The position numbers were made by a program, and so were the translations under genes. A model generated the notes under the pieces. That model was not told where the DNA came from, searched no databases, and worked only from the letters and a program-made list of their open reading frames with translations. A stretch of 64,000 nt of DNA from Candidatus Omnitrophota bacterium (GTDB lineage Bacteria > Omnitrophota > Gorgyraeia > Zapsychrales > Zapsychraceae). The stretch covers positions 1,364,001 through 1,428,000 of the forward strand of contig JACKFL010000006.1 in the NCBI GenBank assembly GCA_020632495.1, given 5' to 3'. This document shows positions 54,431 through 63,705 of this stretch, piece after piece; position 1 is the first letter of the stretch, and each line of letters opens with the position of its first letter.

Positions 54431-56071
54431 TTAAACGATTTTACGAACTTTGAGCGTCATGCCTTCCTGCACAGAATCCACAATAACCTTCTCGCCGACG
54501 GCGATATCCTGATCCGCGACCGCGTTCCATAATTCTCCGGAGACGAACACCCGGCCGCCTTCCGCCTGGGCGCGTATTTCCTTCTTGACCTCACCCTTCT
54601 GTCCGATCAGCCGGTCATAACCTCCCATCGGAGGATTGCGGCGTCCACGTAGCAAGTACGTCAGCAAAAGAACGGATGTCCCCGCCGTCGCCAAAGCGAG
54701 CGATACGATGAGCTTCTTGTCGACACGCATAACCGGGTCGGCCGAATCGAACAACAGGACAGACCCCAGGACCAGACACACTGCGCCCCCCAGCGTCAAG
54801 AGACCGAAGGTGGGCGTGTACGCCTCGGCGATAAAAAGCACCAACCCAAGGATAATCAGGGCCACGCCCGCGTAGTTGGTCGGCAAGGTCTGCAGGCCGT
54901 AAAAAGCAAGGATCAAAAATATGGCCCCCAAAATACCCGGCACGCCGATGCCCGGATGCGTGATTTCGAATAACAGCCCATAAAAGCCGAGGATCATAAG
55001 AAAATACGCAATATTCGGATTTGCCAGAATATTCAGAAAGCTTTGCCGGGCGTCCATAGGGATGTCCACAATCCGGATCTCCGCGGTGCGGAGCACGACG
55101 TCCCGGCCGTCGACGCGGACCGTATGGCCATCGATTTGGCGCAGAAGGTCGCTCACGTCATTCGCAACGTACTCGACCACCTTCTTTTCCAGCGCCTCGT
55201 CGTTGGTAATCGAATCGCTCTTGGCCACACTGTCGATAGCCCATTCGACATTGCGGCCCCGCTCCTTGGCGATAGCCCTAATAAACGCGACCGTATCGTT
55301 GAGCAGCTTGCTGCTCATCGGATCAGCGTCCGCGGTCAGCGCATCATGCCGCTGCTCGTTGGCGCCGTTCGCGTCGTCGGCATCCGTGGTGGCCTTATCG
55401 GCATCGGCTGCGGATGGGTCTTCTGAAACATTTTCATTGCCTGTTCCGGCAGGTTGCGCATCGGCATCTTCCGCGGCGGCCTGCTTGTCACCGCCCTTGG
55501 AGTCCGCGCCCTCTTTTATCGTCGAACCGTCCGGATGACGGTCGCGCTCCGCCTCGCGCTGGCCATCGCGGATTTCCTCCAGCATTTCTTTCAACTCACC
55601 CCAATCCGTCCCGCGCTTGGCAGGGCCGTCTCCTCCGCCTATCTGGACCGGATGTGCCGCACCGATGTTAGTGGACGGCGCCATAGCAGCCACGTGACTG
55701 GCATAGGTGATGAAGACCCCGGCCGAACCGGCCCGGGAACCGGACGGCCCGATGTAGACCGCGATGGGGACCCGCGCGGTCAGCATACGCTTCACGATCA
55801 TGCGCGTGGAACTGAGCAAACCGCCCGGTGTATCCAGTTTGATAATCAGGATCTGAGCACCGTCCTCCTCGGCCTTGCCGATCGAATGGGTAATGTATTC
55901 GGCCGTGACCGGATTGATGGTATCGTCGTCGAGCGTTATCACATAGGCGTCGCCGCCGACGCGTGATGATGCCTGCGGAACTCCGAGCATCGACAAACCG
56001 CCCAAGATGAGCAGCGAATAGACTAGGGCGCCCCGGAACAGCTTTTGTTGACGTTTCTTTCCCATTGTCAT
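54431..56071 (-). CDS. nfeD: NfeD-family membrane-bound ClpP-class serine protease
   Basis: A 546-residue protein with a signal segment (about 10-30), a ClpP-like serine-protease domain with LDTPGGLLSSTRMIVKRML (by its ends) and candidate catalytic S116 in RAGSAGV, four helices (about 330-450), and a C-terminal OB fold. Residues 145-250 form an acidic, Ala/Asp-rich insert with little order. The start at 56071 (ATGA overlap with pepA) is preferred over the in-frame ATG at 56065. It is expected to cleave the C-terminus of slipin. Confidence 0.88.
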   Translation of the reverse strand: MTMGKKRQQKLFRGALVYSLLILGGLSMLGVPQASSRVGGDAYVITLDDDTINPVTAEYITHSIGKAEEDGAQILIIKLDTPGGLLSSTRMIVKRMLTARVPIAVYIGPSGSRAGSAGVFITYASHVAAMAPSTNIGAAHPVQIGGGDGPAKRGTDWGELKEMLEEIRDGQREAERDRHPDGSTIKEGADSKGGDKQAAAEDADAQPAGTGNENVSEDPSAADADKATTDADDANGANEQRHDALTADADPMSSKLLNDTVAFIRAIAKERGRNVEWAIDSVAKSDSITNDEALEKKVVEYVANDVSDLLRQIDGHTVRVDGRDVVLRTAEIRIVDIPMDARQSFLNILANPNIAYFLMILGFYGLLFEITHPGIGVPGILGAIFLILAFYGLQTLPTNYAGVALIILGLVLFIAEAYTPTFGLLTLGGAVCLVLGSVLLFDSADPVMRVDKKLIVSLALATAGTSVLLLTYLLRGRRNPPMGGYDRLIGQKGEVKKEIRAQAEGGRVFVSGELWNAVADQDIAVGEKVIVDSVQEGMTLKVRKIV

Positions 56072-57522
56072 GTATTCTGCAGGAAACGGGTTAACAGGCG
56101 GACTCCGGCGCCCGTGGCACCGTGTCCGAAATAAAACCGCTTGCCGTTGTCGACAAATGCCGTCCCGGCAATATCGAGATGGGCCCAACGGGTGTTGTTG
56201 GCGAACTGGCGCAGGAATTCGGCGGCCGTAATGGTTCCGCCGGCCCCCTTGGGAACTCCAAGATTTCGGATGTCGGCAATCATGGACTTCACACTTTCGC
56301 TCAACTCCGGATACATCGGCAGCCGCCATACGCGGTCGTCGGTTTCCTTACCGTAGCGCAGCAATTGGTTGGCCATGGTTTCGTCGGTCGTCACCAGGCC
56401 GGTATAGTTAAAACCGAGCGCCACGATGCATGCTCCGGTCAATGTCGCGACGTCGACCAACCGCTCCGGAGCATAGTTTTTGATCACGTAGGATATCGCG
56501 TCGGCCAGGACCAGCCGGCCCTCCGCGTCGGTATTAGCGACCTCGACGGTCTTTCCCGAATAGCTGGTCAGAACATCCCCCGGCTTATAAGCGGACGATC
56601 CCGTAACATTTTCGGCCAGACCGCAAACGAAGAGAATGTTCTTCTTCAGATCGATCTCAATGGCGCTCTTCAACGTCCCGATGACCGCGGCCGCCCCGCC
56701 CATATCAAGCTTCATGGTCTCGATATGTCCGGTCGGCTTCAGGTTCAGCCCGCCGGTGTCGAAGGTCATCCCTTTTCCCACGATGGCGGTATAGCCCTTC
56801 TTCTTTGTTCCGCCGGCGTATTTGACGATCACGAGTTTGGGCTCCTGGCGGCTGCCCTGATTAACCGCCAAATGCAAATTGAGCCCGTGCGCCTTGAGTT
56901 CCTTTTTCCCCAGCACTTCAAGGGTGATATGCTTGTGCCCTTTGATCAACTTCTTGACCACCTTTTCCAGATACGTGGATGTGACCAGATCGGCGTTGTC
57001 ATTCACCAAATCCCGGGCCAGATTGGTGCCGGCGCAAATGCCCTGCACCTGTTCATGGGATTTCTTGCGAGCAGCGATCACATAATAGTGTTTCTGGTCA
57101 TAGCGGACGCCGATATTTCCGTTGGTTTTGTACTTCTGCCACTGATAGGTCCCGATCATAATCGCTTCAATCAAGGCGTTGACAAATTCGTCCTTGATGT
57201 CATTGGGCACCACCTCAATGTTTTCCTTATTACAGAGATAGCGGGATTGCAACGCGGCCTTGACTATAATACGGTACGCGGTCAGTGAGGTGTCAGTACG
57301 CCCCCCTATCCCCGCCAATAATATCAATCCGCTCGATGTGGCCACCGGAAATAACTCGTTCGCATCACCGTTGAACTGTCCCGATTCATAGACAGCCGTG
57401 ATTTGTTCTTTAATTTTGGGATCGATCTCGGCGGGAAGTTTCTTTTGGCGGACTTGGATTTTTTCCAAGATCAGGACGGTGGCATCCTGGTCAAACTGTG
57501 CGGTCTTGCGGAAGTTAATCAC
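56068..57522 (-). CDS. pepA: Leucyl aminopeptidase (M17 family)
   Basis: The 484-residue cytosolic metallopeptidase removes N-terminal residues from peptides. Metal and active-site motifs are GKGMTFDTGGLNLKP, MKLDMGGAA and NTDAEGRLVLADA; the NTDAEGRL signature is exact. Length is normal for the family. It lies between gltA (55-base gap) and nfeD (four-base overlap). Confidence 0.96.
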   Translation of the reverse strand: MINFRKTAQFDQDATVLILEKIQVRQKKLPAEIDPKIKEQITAVYESGQFNGDANELFPVATSSGLILLAGIGGRTDTSLTAYRIIVKAALQSRYLCNKENIEVVPNDIKDEFVNALIEAIMIGTYQWQKYKTNGNIGVRYDQKHYYVIAARKKSHEQVQGICAGTNLARDLVNDNADLVTSTYLEKVVKKLIKGHKHITLEVLGKKELKAHGLNLHLAVNQGSRQEPKLVIVKYAGGTKKKGYTAIVGKGMTFDTGGLNLKPTGHIETMKLDMGGAAAVIGTLKSAIEIDLKKNILFVCGLAENVTGSSAYKPGDVLTSYSGKTVEVANTDAEGRLVLADAISYVIKNYAPERLVDVATLTGACIVALGFNYTGLVTTDETMANQLLRYGKETDDRVWRLPMYPELSESVKSMIADIRNLGVPKGAGGTITAAEFLRQFANNTRWAHLDIAGTAFVDNGKRFYFGHGATGAGVRLLTRFLQNT

Positions 57523-57577
57523 AAGGAACCCCTTTCTGAGGACAATTCTTGAATGGGCGGTTTATAGGTGGCCAGAA

Positions 57578-58867
57578 TTACCGTTTTTCGATCGGAACGT
57601 AATCGCGGACATTAGGTCCGGTATAGATTTGACGCGGCCGGCCGATACGCGACCGGGGGTCGGTCTTCATTTCCTTCCAGTGCGCGATCCATCCGGGCAT
57701 GCGTCCGATAGCGAACAGCACCGGAAACATCTTGGTCGGAATGCCGATGGCCTTATAGATCAGGCCGCTGTAGAAATCAACGTTGGGGTAAAGTTTTCGT
57801 TCGGCGAAGTAATCATCTTTCAGGACTGCCGCTTCCAACTTCACGGCCAAATCCAAAAGCGGGTCCTGCATTCCGAGCGTCGCGAAGAGTTGATGACAGC
57901 GCTCCTTGATAATGGTCGCGCGCGGATCAAAGTTCTTGTAGACGCGGTGGCCGAATCCCATAAGCCGGTAATTATCTTTGGGATCTTTGGCCTTGTTGAT
58001 AAATTTTTGGATATCTCCGCCTGCATCGTGTATTTCCTCAAGCATCTCGACCACTTTCTGGTTGGCCCCGCCGTGCAGTGGTCCCCATAGAGCACAAACA
58101 CCTCCGGAGACCGAGGCAAATAAATTAGCCCAGGAACTGCCGATGAGGCGGACCGTGGACGTGCTGCAATTCTGCTCATGGTCCGCGTGGAGAATAAGCA
58201 GTGCCTGCAGCGCGGAAACCACCGCGTCGTTCATCGGATAATCCTTGTCCTTGGTGGAAAACATCATGTGCAGAAAATTGGGAATGTAACGCAGGTCGGC
58301 ACGCGGAGGGACAAAATCCGCGCCGATGGACTTTTTGTACATATACGCGGAAATCGTCCGAACTTTCGAAAGCAGTTCCGCGGCGATAGTATCGATTTCC
58401 TCATCGCTCGGTTCCGGCTTCAGCAGTTCCGGATAGTATCCGGACAACGAGCACACTGTCGCGGACAATAACCCCATGGGATGACCGTCTTTCGGATATC
58501 CCTTAAAGAAATTGAGCATGCCGTCATGCAACGCCGCGTGGTCCGTAAATGATTTGGCAAACCTGTCCAATTCGACTTGCTTCGGCAGGCGCCCGTTAAT
58601 CAGGAGGTAAGCCGTTTCGACAAAAGTCGAATTGCGGGCGATTTGTTCGATCGGAATACCGCGATAGCGGAGGATGCCTTTTTCACCATCGAGGAAAGTT
58701 ATGGCACTCTGGCAAGCTCCGGTATTGCCGAAACCGTAGTCCAGCATGATGCAACCGGAATCCTTGCGAAAAGTAATTATATCGATCGCCTTCTCATTCT
58801 CCGTTCCGGTCAATACCGGCAGCTCGTATGTTTGGCCGTTAATCGTAATTTGCGCCTTTTCCTCCAT
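57578..58867 (-). CDS. gltA: Citrate synthase (type I)
   Basis: The 429-residue enzyme makes citrate from acetyl-CoA and oxaloacetate. Active-site regions are LHADHEQNCSTSTVR, GPLHGGANQKVVEML and MGFGHRVYKNFDPRA, plus the aspartate in NVDFYSGL. The protein is the long, hexameric Gram-negative type, which is usually allosteric for NADH. Start at 58867: GGAGG sits six bases ahead of it; an ATG four codons upstream is less well placed. Promoter at 58927-58955. Confidence 0.96.
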   Translation of the reverse strand: MEEKAQITINGQTYELPVLTGTENEKAIDIITFRKDSGCIMLDYGFGNTGACQSAITFLDGEKGILRYRGIPIEQIARNSTFVETAYLLINGRLPKQVELDRFAKSFTDHAALHDGMLNFFKGYPKDGHPMGLLSATVCSLSGYYPELLKPEPSDEEIDTIAAELLSKVRTISAYMYKKSIGADFVPPRADLRYIPNFLHMMFSTKDKDYPMNDAVVSALQALLILHADHEQNCSTSTVRLIGSSWANLFASVSGGVCALWGPLHGGANQKVVEMLEEIHDAGGDIQKFINKAKDPKDNYRLMGFGHRVYKNFDPRATIIKERCHQLFATLGMQDPLLDLAVKLEAAVLKDDYFAERKLYPNVDFYSGLIYKAIGIPTKMFPVLFAIGRMPGWIAHWKEMKTDPRSRIGRPRQIYTGPNVRDYVPIEKR

Positions 58868-58926
58868 TAAATCCTCCATCCACCTGAATACGTTTTTGTG
58901 AGAGTAATGCGTCTGAAAGTTGCCCT

Positions 58927-58955
58927 ATTATATTATGGAACATTTTCGATTTCAA
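58927..58955 (-). promoter_or_regulatory. Promoter of the gltA unit
   Basis: TTGAAA (58950-58955) and a perfect TATAAT (58927-58932) with a 17-base spacer on the minus strand. Leader about 53 bases to the chosen gltA start. Confidence 0.75.
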
Positions 58956-58978
58956 GTTTTAGACGGGCGTCACGGCGG

Positions 58979-61459
58979 CTAACGCCGCGGCAAAACGTCG
59001 TCCAGAGACATTCCGCTGTCCGCCTGCTTGATCTGCGGATGATTCTTGAGCTCGAGCAGCATGCCCTCGGCCCGGTTCCATGTCTCCAACAGCTGGCGTT
59101 CCAGATCGGTGACCCGCTGTTTCAATACGCTGATCTCCAACAGCAACGGTTTTTTGGCTGCCTGCAATTCCTCATCGGAATAACCCCCGAAGTTGTTGCG
59201 TTTGGCGTATTCCAATTCACCCACGGACTTGATCTGCTTGTTGAGCTCATCGCTCAGCCGCGTCACATCCGCGCGCAGCAGATCACGGTCGGCCTGGATG
59301 TCCTCCAAAGCGACGTCCTTTTGCGCGATCAGCTGACGGGCCTTCGAGAGCGCGGAACGCAGAGAATTGACCTGCTCCTGCAAGACTCCGAGTTCTTCGT
59401 CGGATATGCGGCTGAGTTTTTCCGTCTTAAGGCTCTTAACCGTATTTGACAAATCTTCCGTGTCTTTGATGTATTGCCGCAGGCGTTTGCGCAGGTCCTG
59501 ATTCTCCGAAACGAGCCCGGATATCTCGATGGTCTTGGCATCGACATCTTTCTTGAAACCCATTATCAAGCCGTGCGCTTCGGCCAATTCGCGCGCCATC
59601 TCCTCGGCATTGGTAATCCCCTTTACGGACTCGGTGAGTTCCAGGACCTTTTGCTGATAATCGGCATTCTCCTGCAACAAAATCTCGAGCCGTTCCTCCA
59701 GTTCGCGGTTTTGTTCGCGAATCTTACGCACGGCCAGCCCGTCCTCATCGACCTGGCTGATCCGTCCGTTTAATTCCGTGACGGTCTTCTGCAGCATCTC
59801 GTTCTTCTTCTGCAGCGCGATCAAAGTGTCTTCAATCTGACTCTTCCCCTCCGTCAGCTTGGTATTCTTATTGGTTTGATATTCAAGATCGATTTTCAAG
59901 GATGATATTTCCTCACGTAATTTTTGTGTCCGATCAGCAAACTCCTTGTCGGCATCCGTCCGCTGCAGCTGCAGCTGCTTGTTGGCGCTCGTCAGCTCCT
60001 TATTCATCGCTTCGATTCTTGCCTCCAACGGCGCCCGTTCGGCCTGAAGTGTCCGCTCCAGATCCTTGTTGCCGCTGGCCAGCTGCTGCCGCAGGTCTTT
60101 CAAATCAGTCTCCTGCTTATCGACGAGCTTCTGATAAACGGCAATCTTGTCATCTTTGTCCCGTAATTGTCCGGTCAACAGTTCCTGCTTTTCCCGCTCA
60201 GCCGCGAGTTGAGCCCGTTGTTTTTCGAGCGCATTCTCTTTAGCTTTCAGCTCTTCCCGGACGGGACGGGTTGTCTCGGCAATCCGGGCCTCCACATCGC
60301 TCAGCAAGGCTTCTTTATTTTCGAGGTCCCGCTTCCATTGGGTCTGATTCTTTTCGTACTCAGCCTCCTGCTTGCGCAATTGTTGCTGCAAGCCGGAGAG
60401 TTGAGTCTCGAGCGCCTCCGCTTTTTTCTCCCACTCCTTGCGTCGATCCGCCTGCTTTTGCCGCTCCTCTTCTACGGCGGCATCCCGCAACTTGGCCGCC
60501 TTATCGAGCGAACTTTTCAAATCCTTGTGCGTCCTGACCCATTCCGTCCGTTCCTGTTCCAGTTCCGCGACCGCGGCAGCGGTCTGCTTCAGCTCTAACT
60601 CCTGTTTGCGCAGCTTGTCCTGCAGGTCGGCAATGGTCGACCGGCTCTGCTGCAGGTCATCGCCGTTTTTCTTCTCAATTTCCTTCAGCCGGCGGGCATC
60701 CGCCTCGGCGGCAGCGGCCAGTTGCCGGACTTGCTCCCGCAAGTCGTCACGTTCCGACGTGGATTTCTTTTCCTGCTGCGCATGGTCATCCCGAAGCCGC
60801 TTAACCTGTTCCTCCGCTGCCGCGAGCTGCGCCTGCTGTTCTTTTTCCAGACGGGAGATCCTATCGAGCAACGGCTTTTCCGTCTTTTCCACCAGACGTT
60901 TACGGTTCTTCCGCAGGTCCGCCGCCTCCTCAGTCAACTTGACCTGCTCGGCTGCCAAGGCATCCCGTTCTTTTTGCAGCTTGTCAAAACGCTCCTGCAA
61001 GGCGGCACGCTCCGCCATCGCCTTAGTCAACATCTCGTTGCTGCGCAGCAACTGCCGGTCACGCGAGTCGATCTCTTTCTTGGCCGACTTATCCTGATCG
61101 CCGGCCGCTTGCCGCAATTCGTTTAACTCCCGTTGAAGCTCCCGGATGCGTTCATTGAGGCCCTCAATGCGCTGTGCGTAATCCGACTCCAAAGCGGAGC
61201 GGTCTTTCCGGCCGTCGGCCTTGAGACGCTCGATCTCCGCGCGCAACCGGTCCTGCCGGTCGTCCGTCGGGACTTGAGATTCTAAATCAAAAATCCGGCG
61301 GCGCAAATTCCGTATCTCCAGCTCCTTTTCCGCCAACACATCCGCGTTGCGCTGCGCTCCGGCCGGAGACACCAGTGACAGTCCGCAACCGGCGATCAAT
61401 GCCATCGCCACGGAAATTCGGCGGACCAACTTTGACCTGTCAGTTTTCCTGGGCATCAT
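58979..61459 (-). CDS. Very long exported coiled-coil protein
   Basis: An 826-residue protein with an N-terminal signal or anchor segment (about 14-35, ending in SPAGAQ) and then almost continuous coiled coil to about residue 800. It has Glu, Lys, Gln, Leu and Arg in heptads, few aromatics and no Cys after the signal. It resembles filamentous or structural cell-envelope proteins and I recognise no enzyme domain. The upstream REC-HD-GYP gene overlaps it by 20 bases, so they are probably co-translated. Repetitive Gln/Lys/Glu codons may inflate weak matches to myosin-like proteins. Confidence 0.85.
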   Translation of the reverse strand: MMPRKTDRSKLVRRISVAMALIAGCGLSLVSPAGAQRNADVLAEKELEIRNLRRRIFDLESQVPTDDRQDRLRAEIERLKADGRKDRSALESDYAQRIEGLNERIRELQRELNELRQAAGDQDKSAKKEIDSRDRQLLRSNEMLTKAMAERAALQERFDKLQKERDALAAEQVKLTEEAADLRKNRKRLVEKTEKPLLDRISRLEKEQQAQLAAAEEQVKRLRDDHAQQEKKSTSERDDLREQVRQLAAAAEADARRLKEIEKKNGDDLQQSRSTIADLQDKLRKQELELKQTAAAVAELEQERTEWVRTHKDLKSSLDKAAKLRDAAVEEERQKQADRRKEWEKKAEALETQLSGLQQQLRKQEAEYEKNQTQWKRDLENKEALLSDVEARIAETTRPVREELKAKENALEKQRAQLAAEREKQELLTGQLRDKDDKIAVYQKLVDKQETDLKDLRQQLASGNKDLERTLQAERAPLEARIEAMNKELTSANKQLQLQRTDADKEFADRTQKLREEISSLKIDLEYQTNKNTKLTEGKSQIEDTLIALQKKNEMLQKTVTELNGRISQVDEDGLAVRKIREQNRELEERLEILLQENADYQQKVLELTESVKGITNAEEMARELAEAHGLIMGFKKDVDAKTIEISGLVSENQDLRKRLRQYIKDTEDLSNTVKSLKTEKLSRISDEELGVLQEQVNSLRSALSKARQLIAQKDVALEDIQADRDLLRADVTRLSDELNKQIKSVGELEYAKRNNFGGYSDEELQAAKKPLLLEISVLKQRVTDLERQLLETWNRAEGMLLELKNHPQIKQADSGMSLDDVLPRR

Positions 61460-62510
61460 TGTATTTTTGATGAATTTCGAGAATCTCGGGTAAAATGTCG
61501 ACGAAGGTATCCGTCAGGGCCGGATCAAAATGCTTGCCGCGGCCCTTGCGGATTTCGTCCAGCGTCTGGTCAAGTCCCCAAGCCCCTTTGTAAGGCCGGG
61601 CCGTAACCAGGGCATCAAAGACATCGCAAAGTCCGCAGATGCGCCCCACTAACGGAATCTCTTCTCCTTTCAAACCCCGCGGATATCCGCTGCCGTCCCA
61701 CTTTTCGTGATGGGTCAACGCGATGGTGCGGGCGACCTCCATAAACTCGGACTGGCTGCCTGAAAGCAGCTCGGCGCCGATTGTCGTGTGGGACTTCATC
61801 ATCGTCCACTCATCATCAGTGAGCGCTCCGGGTTTCTGCAATATGCTGTCGGGAATGCCGATCTTGCCGATGTCGTGCAGCGGGGCCGCGCGCAGGATCT
61901 GATCACATTCGAGTTCAGGGACCCCGACGGCATGGGCGAGACAGGCGGAAAACCGGCTCATGCGGATGATATGAAAGCCGGTTTCGGAATCGCGGTACTC
62001 GATCGCCCGGGCCAGGCGGGTAATGACGTCGAGCTGGGCATCGGACAGCTGACGGGTCCGTTCAGCCACCTGGTCTTCCAGCATCTTGTTGTGCCGATGG
62101 ACTTGCAGATGCAGCAGATGCGCTTCGATAACGTTACGAAACCGGATCATGACCTCCACCCGGTCGTAGGGTTTGTTCAGAAAATCTTTGGCCCCGGACT
62201 CAAGGGCTTGATAGTGTACCTGCTGATCAGCATCATGGGACAGTACGACGATCGGCAGAAAGCGGTCCGGATAGGCGGCCGCCAGCTTTGCCATGATGTC
62301 GAACCCGGTCAACTCAGGCATCCAAAGGTCCAAAATCAGCAGGTCGGGTTGAATCTCCTCAAATAGCGCAAGCGCTTCTGTGGAATTGGTCGTGGTCCGG
62401 ACATTCTTAAATCCGGCCTTGCGGATGATCTCATCGAGCAGTTTGACGCCGACCCGGTCGTCATCAACAATGAGAATACGCGCGTTGAGGATTTGGTCTT
62501 CCGAGATCAT
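61440..62510 (-). CDS. Response regulator with HD-GYP cyclic-di-GMP phosphodiesterase domain
   Basis: The 356-residue protein has a receiver domain (about 8-130) with the phosphoacceptor D61 in LILDLWMPE, a short helix linker, and an HD-GYP domain. HDIGKIGIPD and HHEKWDGSGYPRGLKG contain the HD, HHExxDGxGYP and metal residues in full, so it should hydrolyse cyclic di-GMP. No partner histidine kinase is in the window. It starts two bases after surE and overlaps the coiled-coil gene by 20. Confidence 0.93.
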   Translation of the reverse strand: MISEDQILNARILIVDDDRVGVKLLDEIIRKAGFKNVRTTTNSTEALALFEEIQPDLLILDLWMPELTGFDIMAKLAAAYPDRFLPIVVLSHDADQQVHYQALESGAKDFLNKPYDRVEVMIRFRNVIEAHLLHLQVHRHNKMLEDQVAERTRQLSDAQLDVITRLARAIEYRDSETGFHIIRMSRFSACLAHAVGVPELECDQILRAAPLHDIGKIGIPDSILQKPGALTDDEWTMMKSHTTIGAELLSGSQSEFMEVARTIALTHHEKWDGSGYPRGLKGEEIPLVGRICGLCDVFDALVTARPYKGAWGLDQTLDEIRKGRGKHFDPALTDTFVDILPEILEIHQKYNDAQEN

Positions 62511-62512
62511 AG

Positions 62513-63265
62513 CTACAACTTAAAGGATTGGACCTGTTCATAAAATTCATGATCGGTGGAGTCACAGCGGACCGGTGTTACGGTCACGTGCTTGTTGTTG
62601 AGCGCGTAGGTGTCGATATCATTGTCGCGGCTGCGATAGGCCATTTTGCCGGTCAGCCAGAAATACTCTTTCAGGTTCGGGTCCTTGCATTTCTTAAATG
62701 TTCCGTGAATTGGTTCCAGGCACTGGCGGGTAAAGCGCATGCCCTTAATTTCGTCCTGGGGAGCGCAGGGAACATTCAGATTCAGAAAAGTTCCCTCCGG
62801 CAGCGGGTTTTTCCCGATGAATTTAAGCAGCTTGACGATACATTTGGCCGCGTATTCGAACTCGGCCTTTTCAAAGGAGTCCAGCGATGCTGCGACCGAA
62901 GGAATCCCCATCAACGCCCCCTCCCGCGCCCCGGCCACGGTCCCCGAATAGTGGACGCTGCACCCCTCGTTCGGTCCCTGATTAATCCCCGAGACCACAA
63001 AATCGGGCTTTCTTTTTAGGATAACGTCGACGGCAAATTTCACGCAATCAGCGGGCGTTCCGCTGACACCGTAACCGAAGAATTTCTTCTTCCGCTGGAC
63101 CTTTTTGCACCGGACCGGATGGGCGAGCGTAATGCCGTGGCCCACTGAGGATTTTTCGGAATCGGGCGCGACAACCGTCACATCCCCGATTTTTATCAGT
63201 TCACGATAGGCGGCATAAATTCCGGGCGCATAGATGCCGTCATCATTGGTCAGCAAAATGTTCAT
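62513..63265 (-). CDS. surE: 5'/3'-nucleotidase SurE
   Basis: The 250-residue phosphatase has the acidic metal site LLTNDDGIYAPG and VAPDSEKSSVGHGITL, then VSGINQGPNEGCSVHYSGTV (by its ends) containing the metal Asn. It releases phosphate from nucleoside monophosphates and is stress-linked in E. coli. It is first in a run with the HD-GYP and coiled-coil genes, which is not the usual surE-pcm context. Confidence 0.95.
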   Translation of the reverse strand: MNILLTNDDGIYAPGIYAAYRELIKIGDVTVVAPDSEKSSVGHGITLAHPVRCKKVQRKKKFFGYGVSGTPADCVKFAVDVILKRKPDFVVSGINQGPNEGCSVHYSGTVAGAREGALMGIPSVAASLDSFEKAEFEYAAKCIVKLLKFIGKNPLPEGTFLNLNVPCAPQDEIKGMRFTRQCLEPIHGTFKKCKDPNLKEYFWLTGKMAYRSRDNDIDTYALNNKHVTVTPVRCDSTDHEFYEQVQSFKL

Positions 63266-63315
63266 ATATGTGATGCTTCTTGGTAAGTCGCTTTGAGGTA
63301 AGAATTAACTGTACT

Positions 63316-63344
63316 AAATTAGCACAAATCCTATTGCTGGGCAA
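63316..63344 (-). promoter_or_regulatory. Weak promoter of surE
   Basis: TTGCCC (63339-63344) and TAATTT (63316-63321), 17 bases apart on the minus strand, in a 152-base gap. The -10 box is poor, so this is a guess. Confidence 0.35.
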
Positions 63345-63417
63345 ATACTTGTCGCAGGCCGTCACGCGCGGGTGCGGGTGGGAAATAGTCAGCGGGATGA
63401 AAATGACAGCTGTGGAG

Positions 63418-63621
63418 TCACGACTTCTTTGAGTCGTGCGATTCCTGATCGATCACCGGACAAATATTGCGAAACTCGGCGTCCAAACGGTGGATGGGGA
63501 CGAGATGAATTTGCTTGCAGCGATTGCATTTGAATTCAAGTCCGCGGGGCGTCATCTTGAACAGCAATTTGCCGCAGTCGCAGCGTTCTTCCTGGCTGTT
63601 GGGATCGTCTATGTACGTCAT
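63418..63621 (-). CDS. Com-like small zinc-ribbon protein
   Basis: A 67-residue protein with four metal-binding cysteines, C14, C16, C32 and C35 (RCDCGKLL and KCNRCKQIH), like the phage Mu Com translational regulator family. Small zinc-ribbon proteins of this kind also occur in chromosomes as possible RNA-binding regulators. It is preceded by a promoter built from two palindromes, and an inverted repeat covers its stop codon. Confidence 0.7.
   Translation of the reverse strand: MTYIDDPNSQEERCDCGKLLFKMTPRGLEFKCNRCKQIHLVPIHRLDAEFRNICPVIDQESHDSKKS
63419..63438. repeat. Inverted repeat overlapping the end of the Com-like gene
   Basis: CACGACT and AGTCGTG arms with a six-base loop, covering the last codons and stop. 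No U-tract follows on the minus strand, so it is at best a weak terminator or an mRNA-end stabiliser. Confidence 0.35.
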
Positions 63622-63646
63622 TTTTTAACTTATTTTTGATCGGCAA

Positions 63647-63675
63647 ATATTAACACCCAGTTTAGGGTGTGTCAA
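63647..63675 (-). promoter_or_regulatory. Palindrome-overlapped promoter of the Com-like gene
   Basis: Consensus TTGACA (63670-63675) and TAATAT (63647-63652), exactly 17 bases apart on the minus strand. The whole spacer is an inverted repeat and a second palindrome lies just upstream. Leader about 20 bases without a clear ribosome site. Confidence 0.75.
63653..63670. repeat. Inverted repeat filling the spacer of the Com-like gene promoter
   Basis: ACACCC and GGGTGT arms separated by six bases, placed exactly between the -10 and -35 boxes. This is the ideal place for a repressor or MerR-type activator. Confidence 0.65.
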
Positions 63676-63676
63676 C

Positions 63677-63690
63677 GGAGAATATTCTCC
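63677..63690. repeat. Perfect 14-base palindrome upstream of the Com-like gene promoter
   Basis: GGAGAATATTCTCC, one base upstream of the -35 box. It could be a second operator, or the hairpin of the preceding gene's transcript end, though no U-tract follows. Confidence 0.6.
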
Positions 63691-63705
63691 TGACTTAAAG
63701 GCCGC

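Noticed and set aside
56072..56329. Upstream extension of NfeD
   Set aside because: It lies within pepA and is Arg/Cys-rich shadow sequence; ATGA overlap start is preferred.
56122..57288. Plus-strand open frame over pepA
   Set aside because: Antisense to an exact M17 signature.
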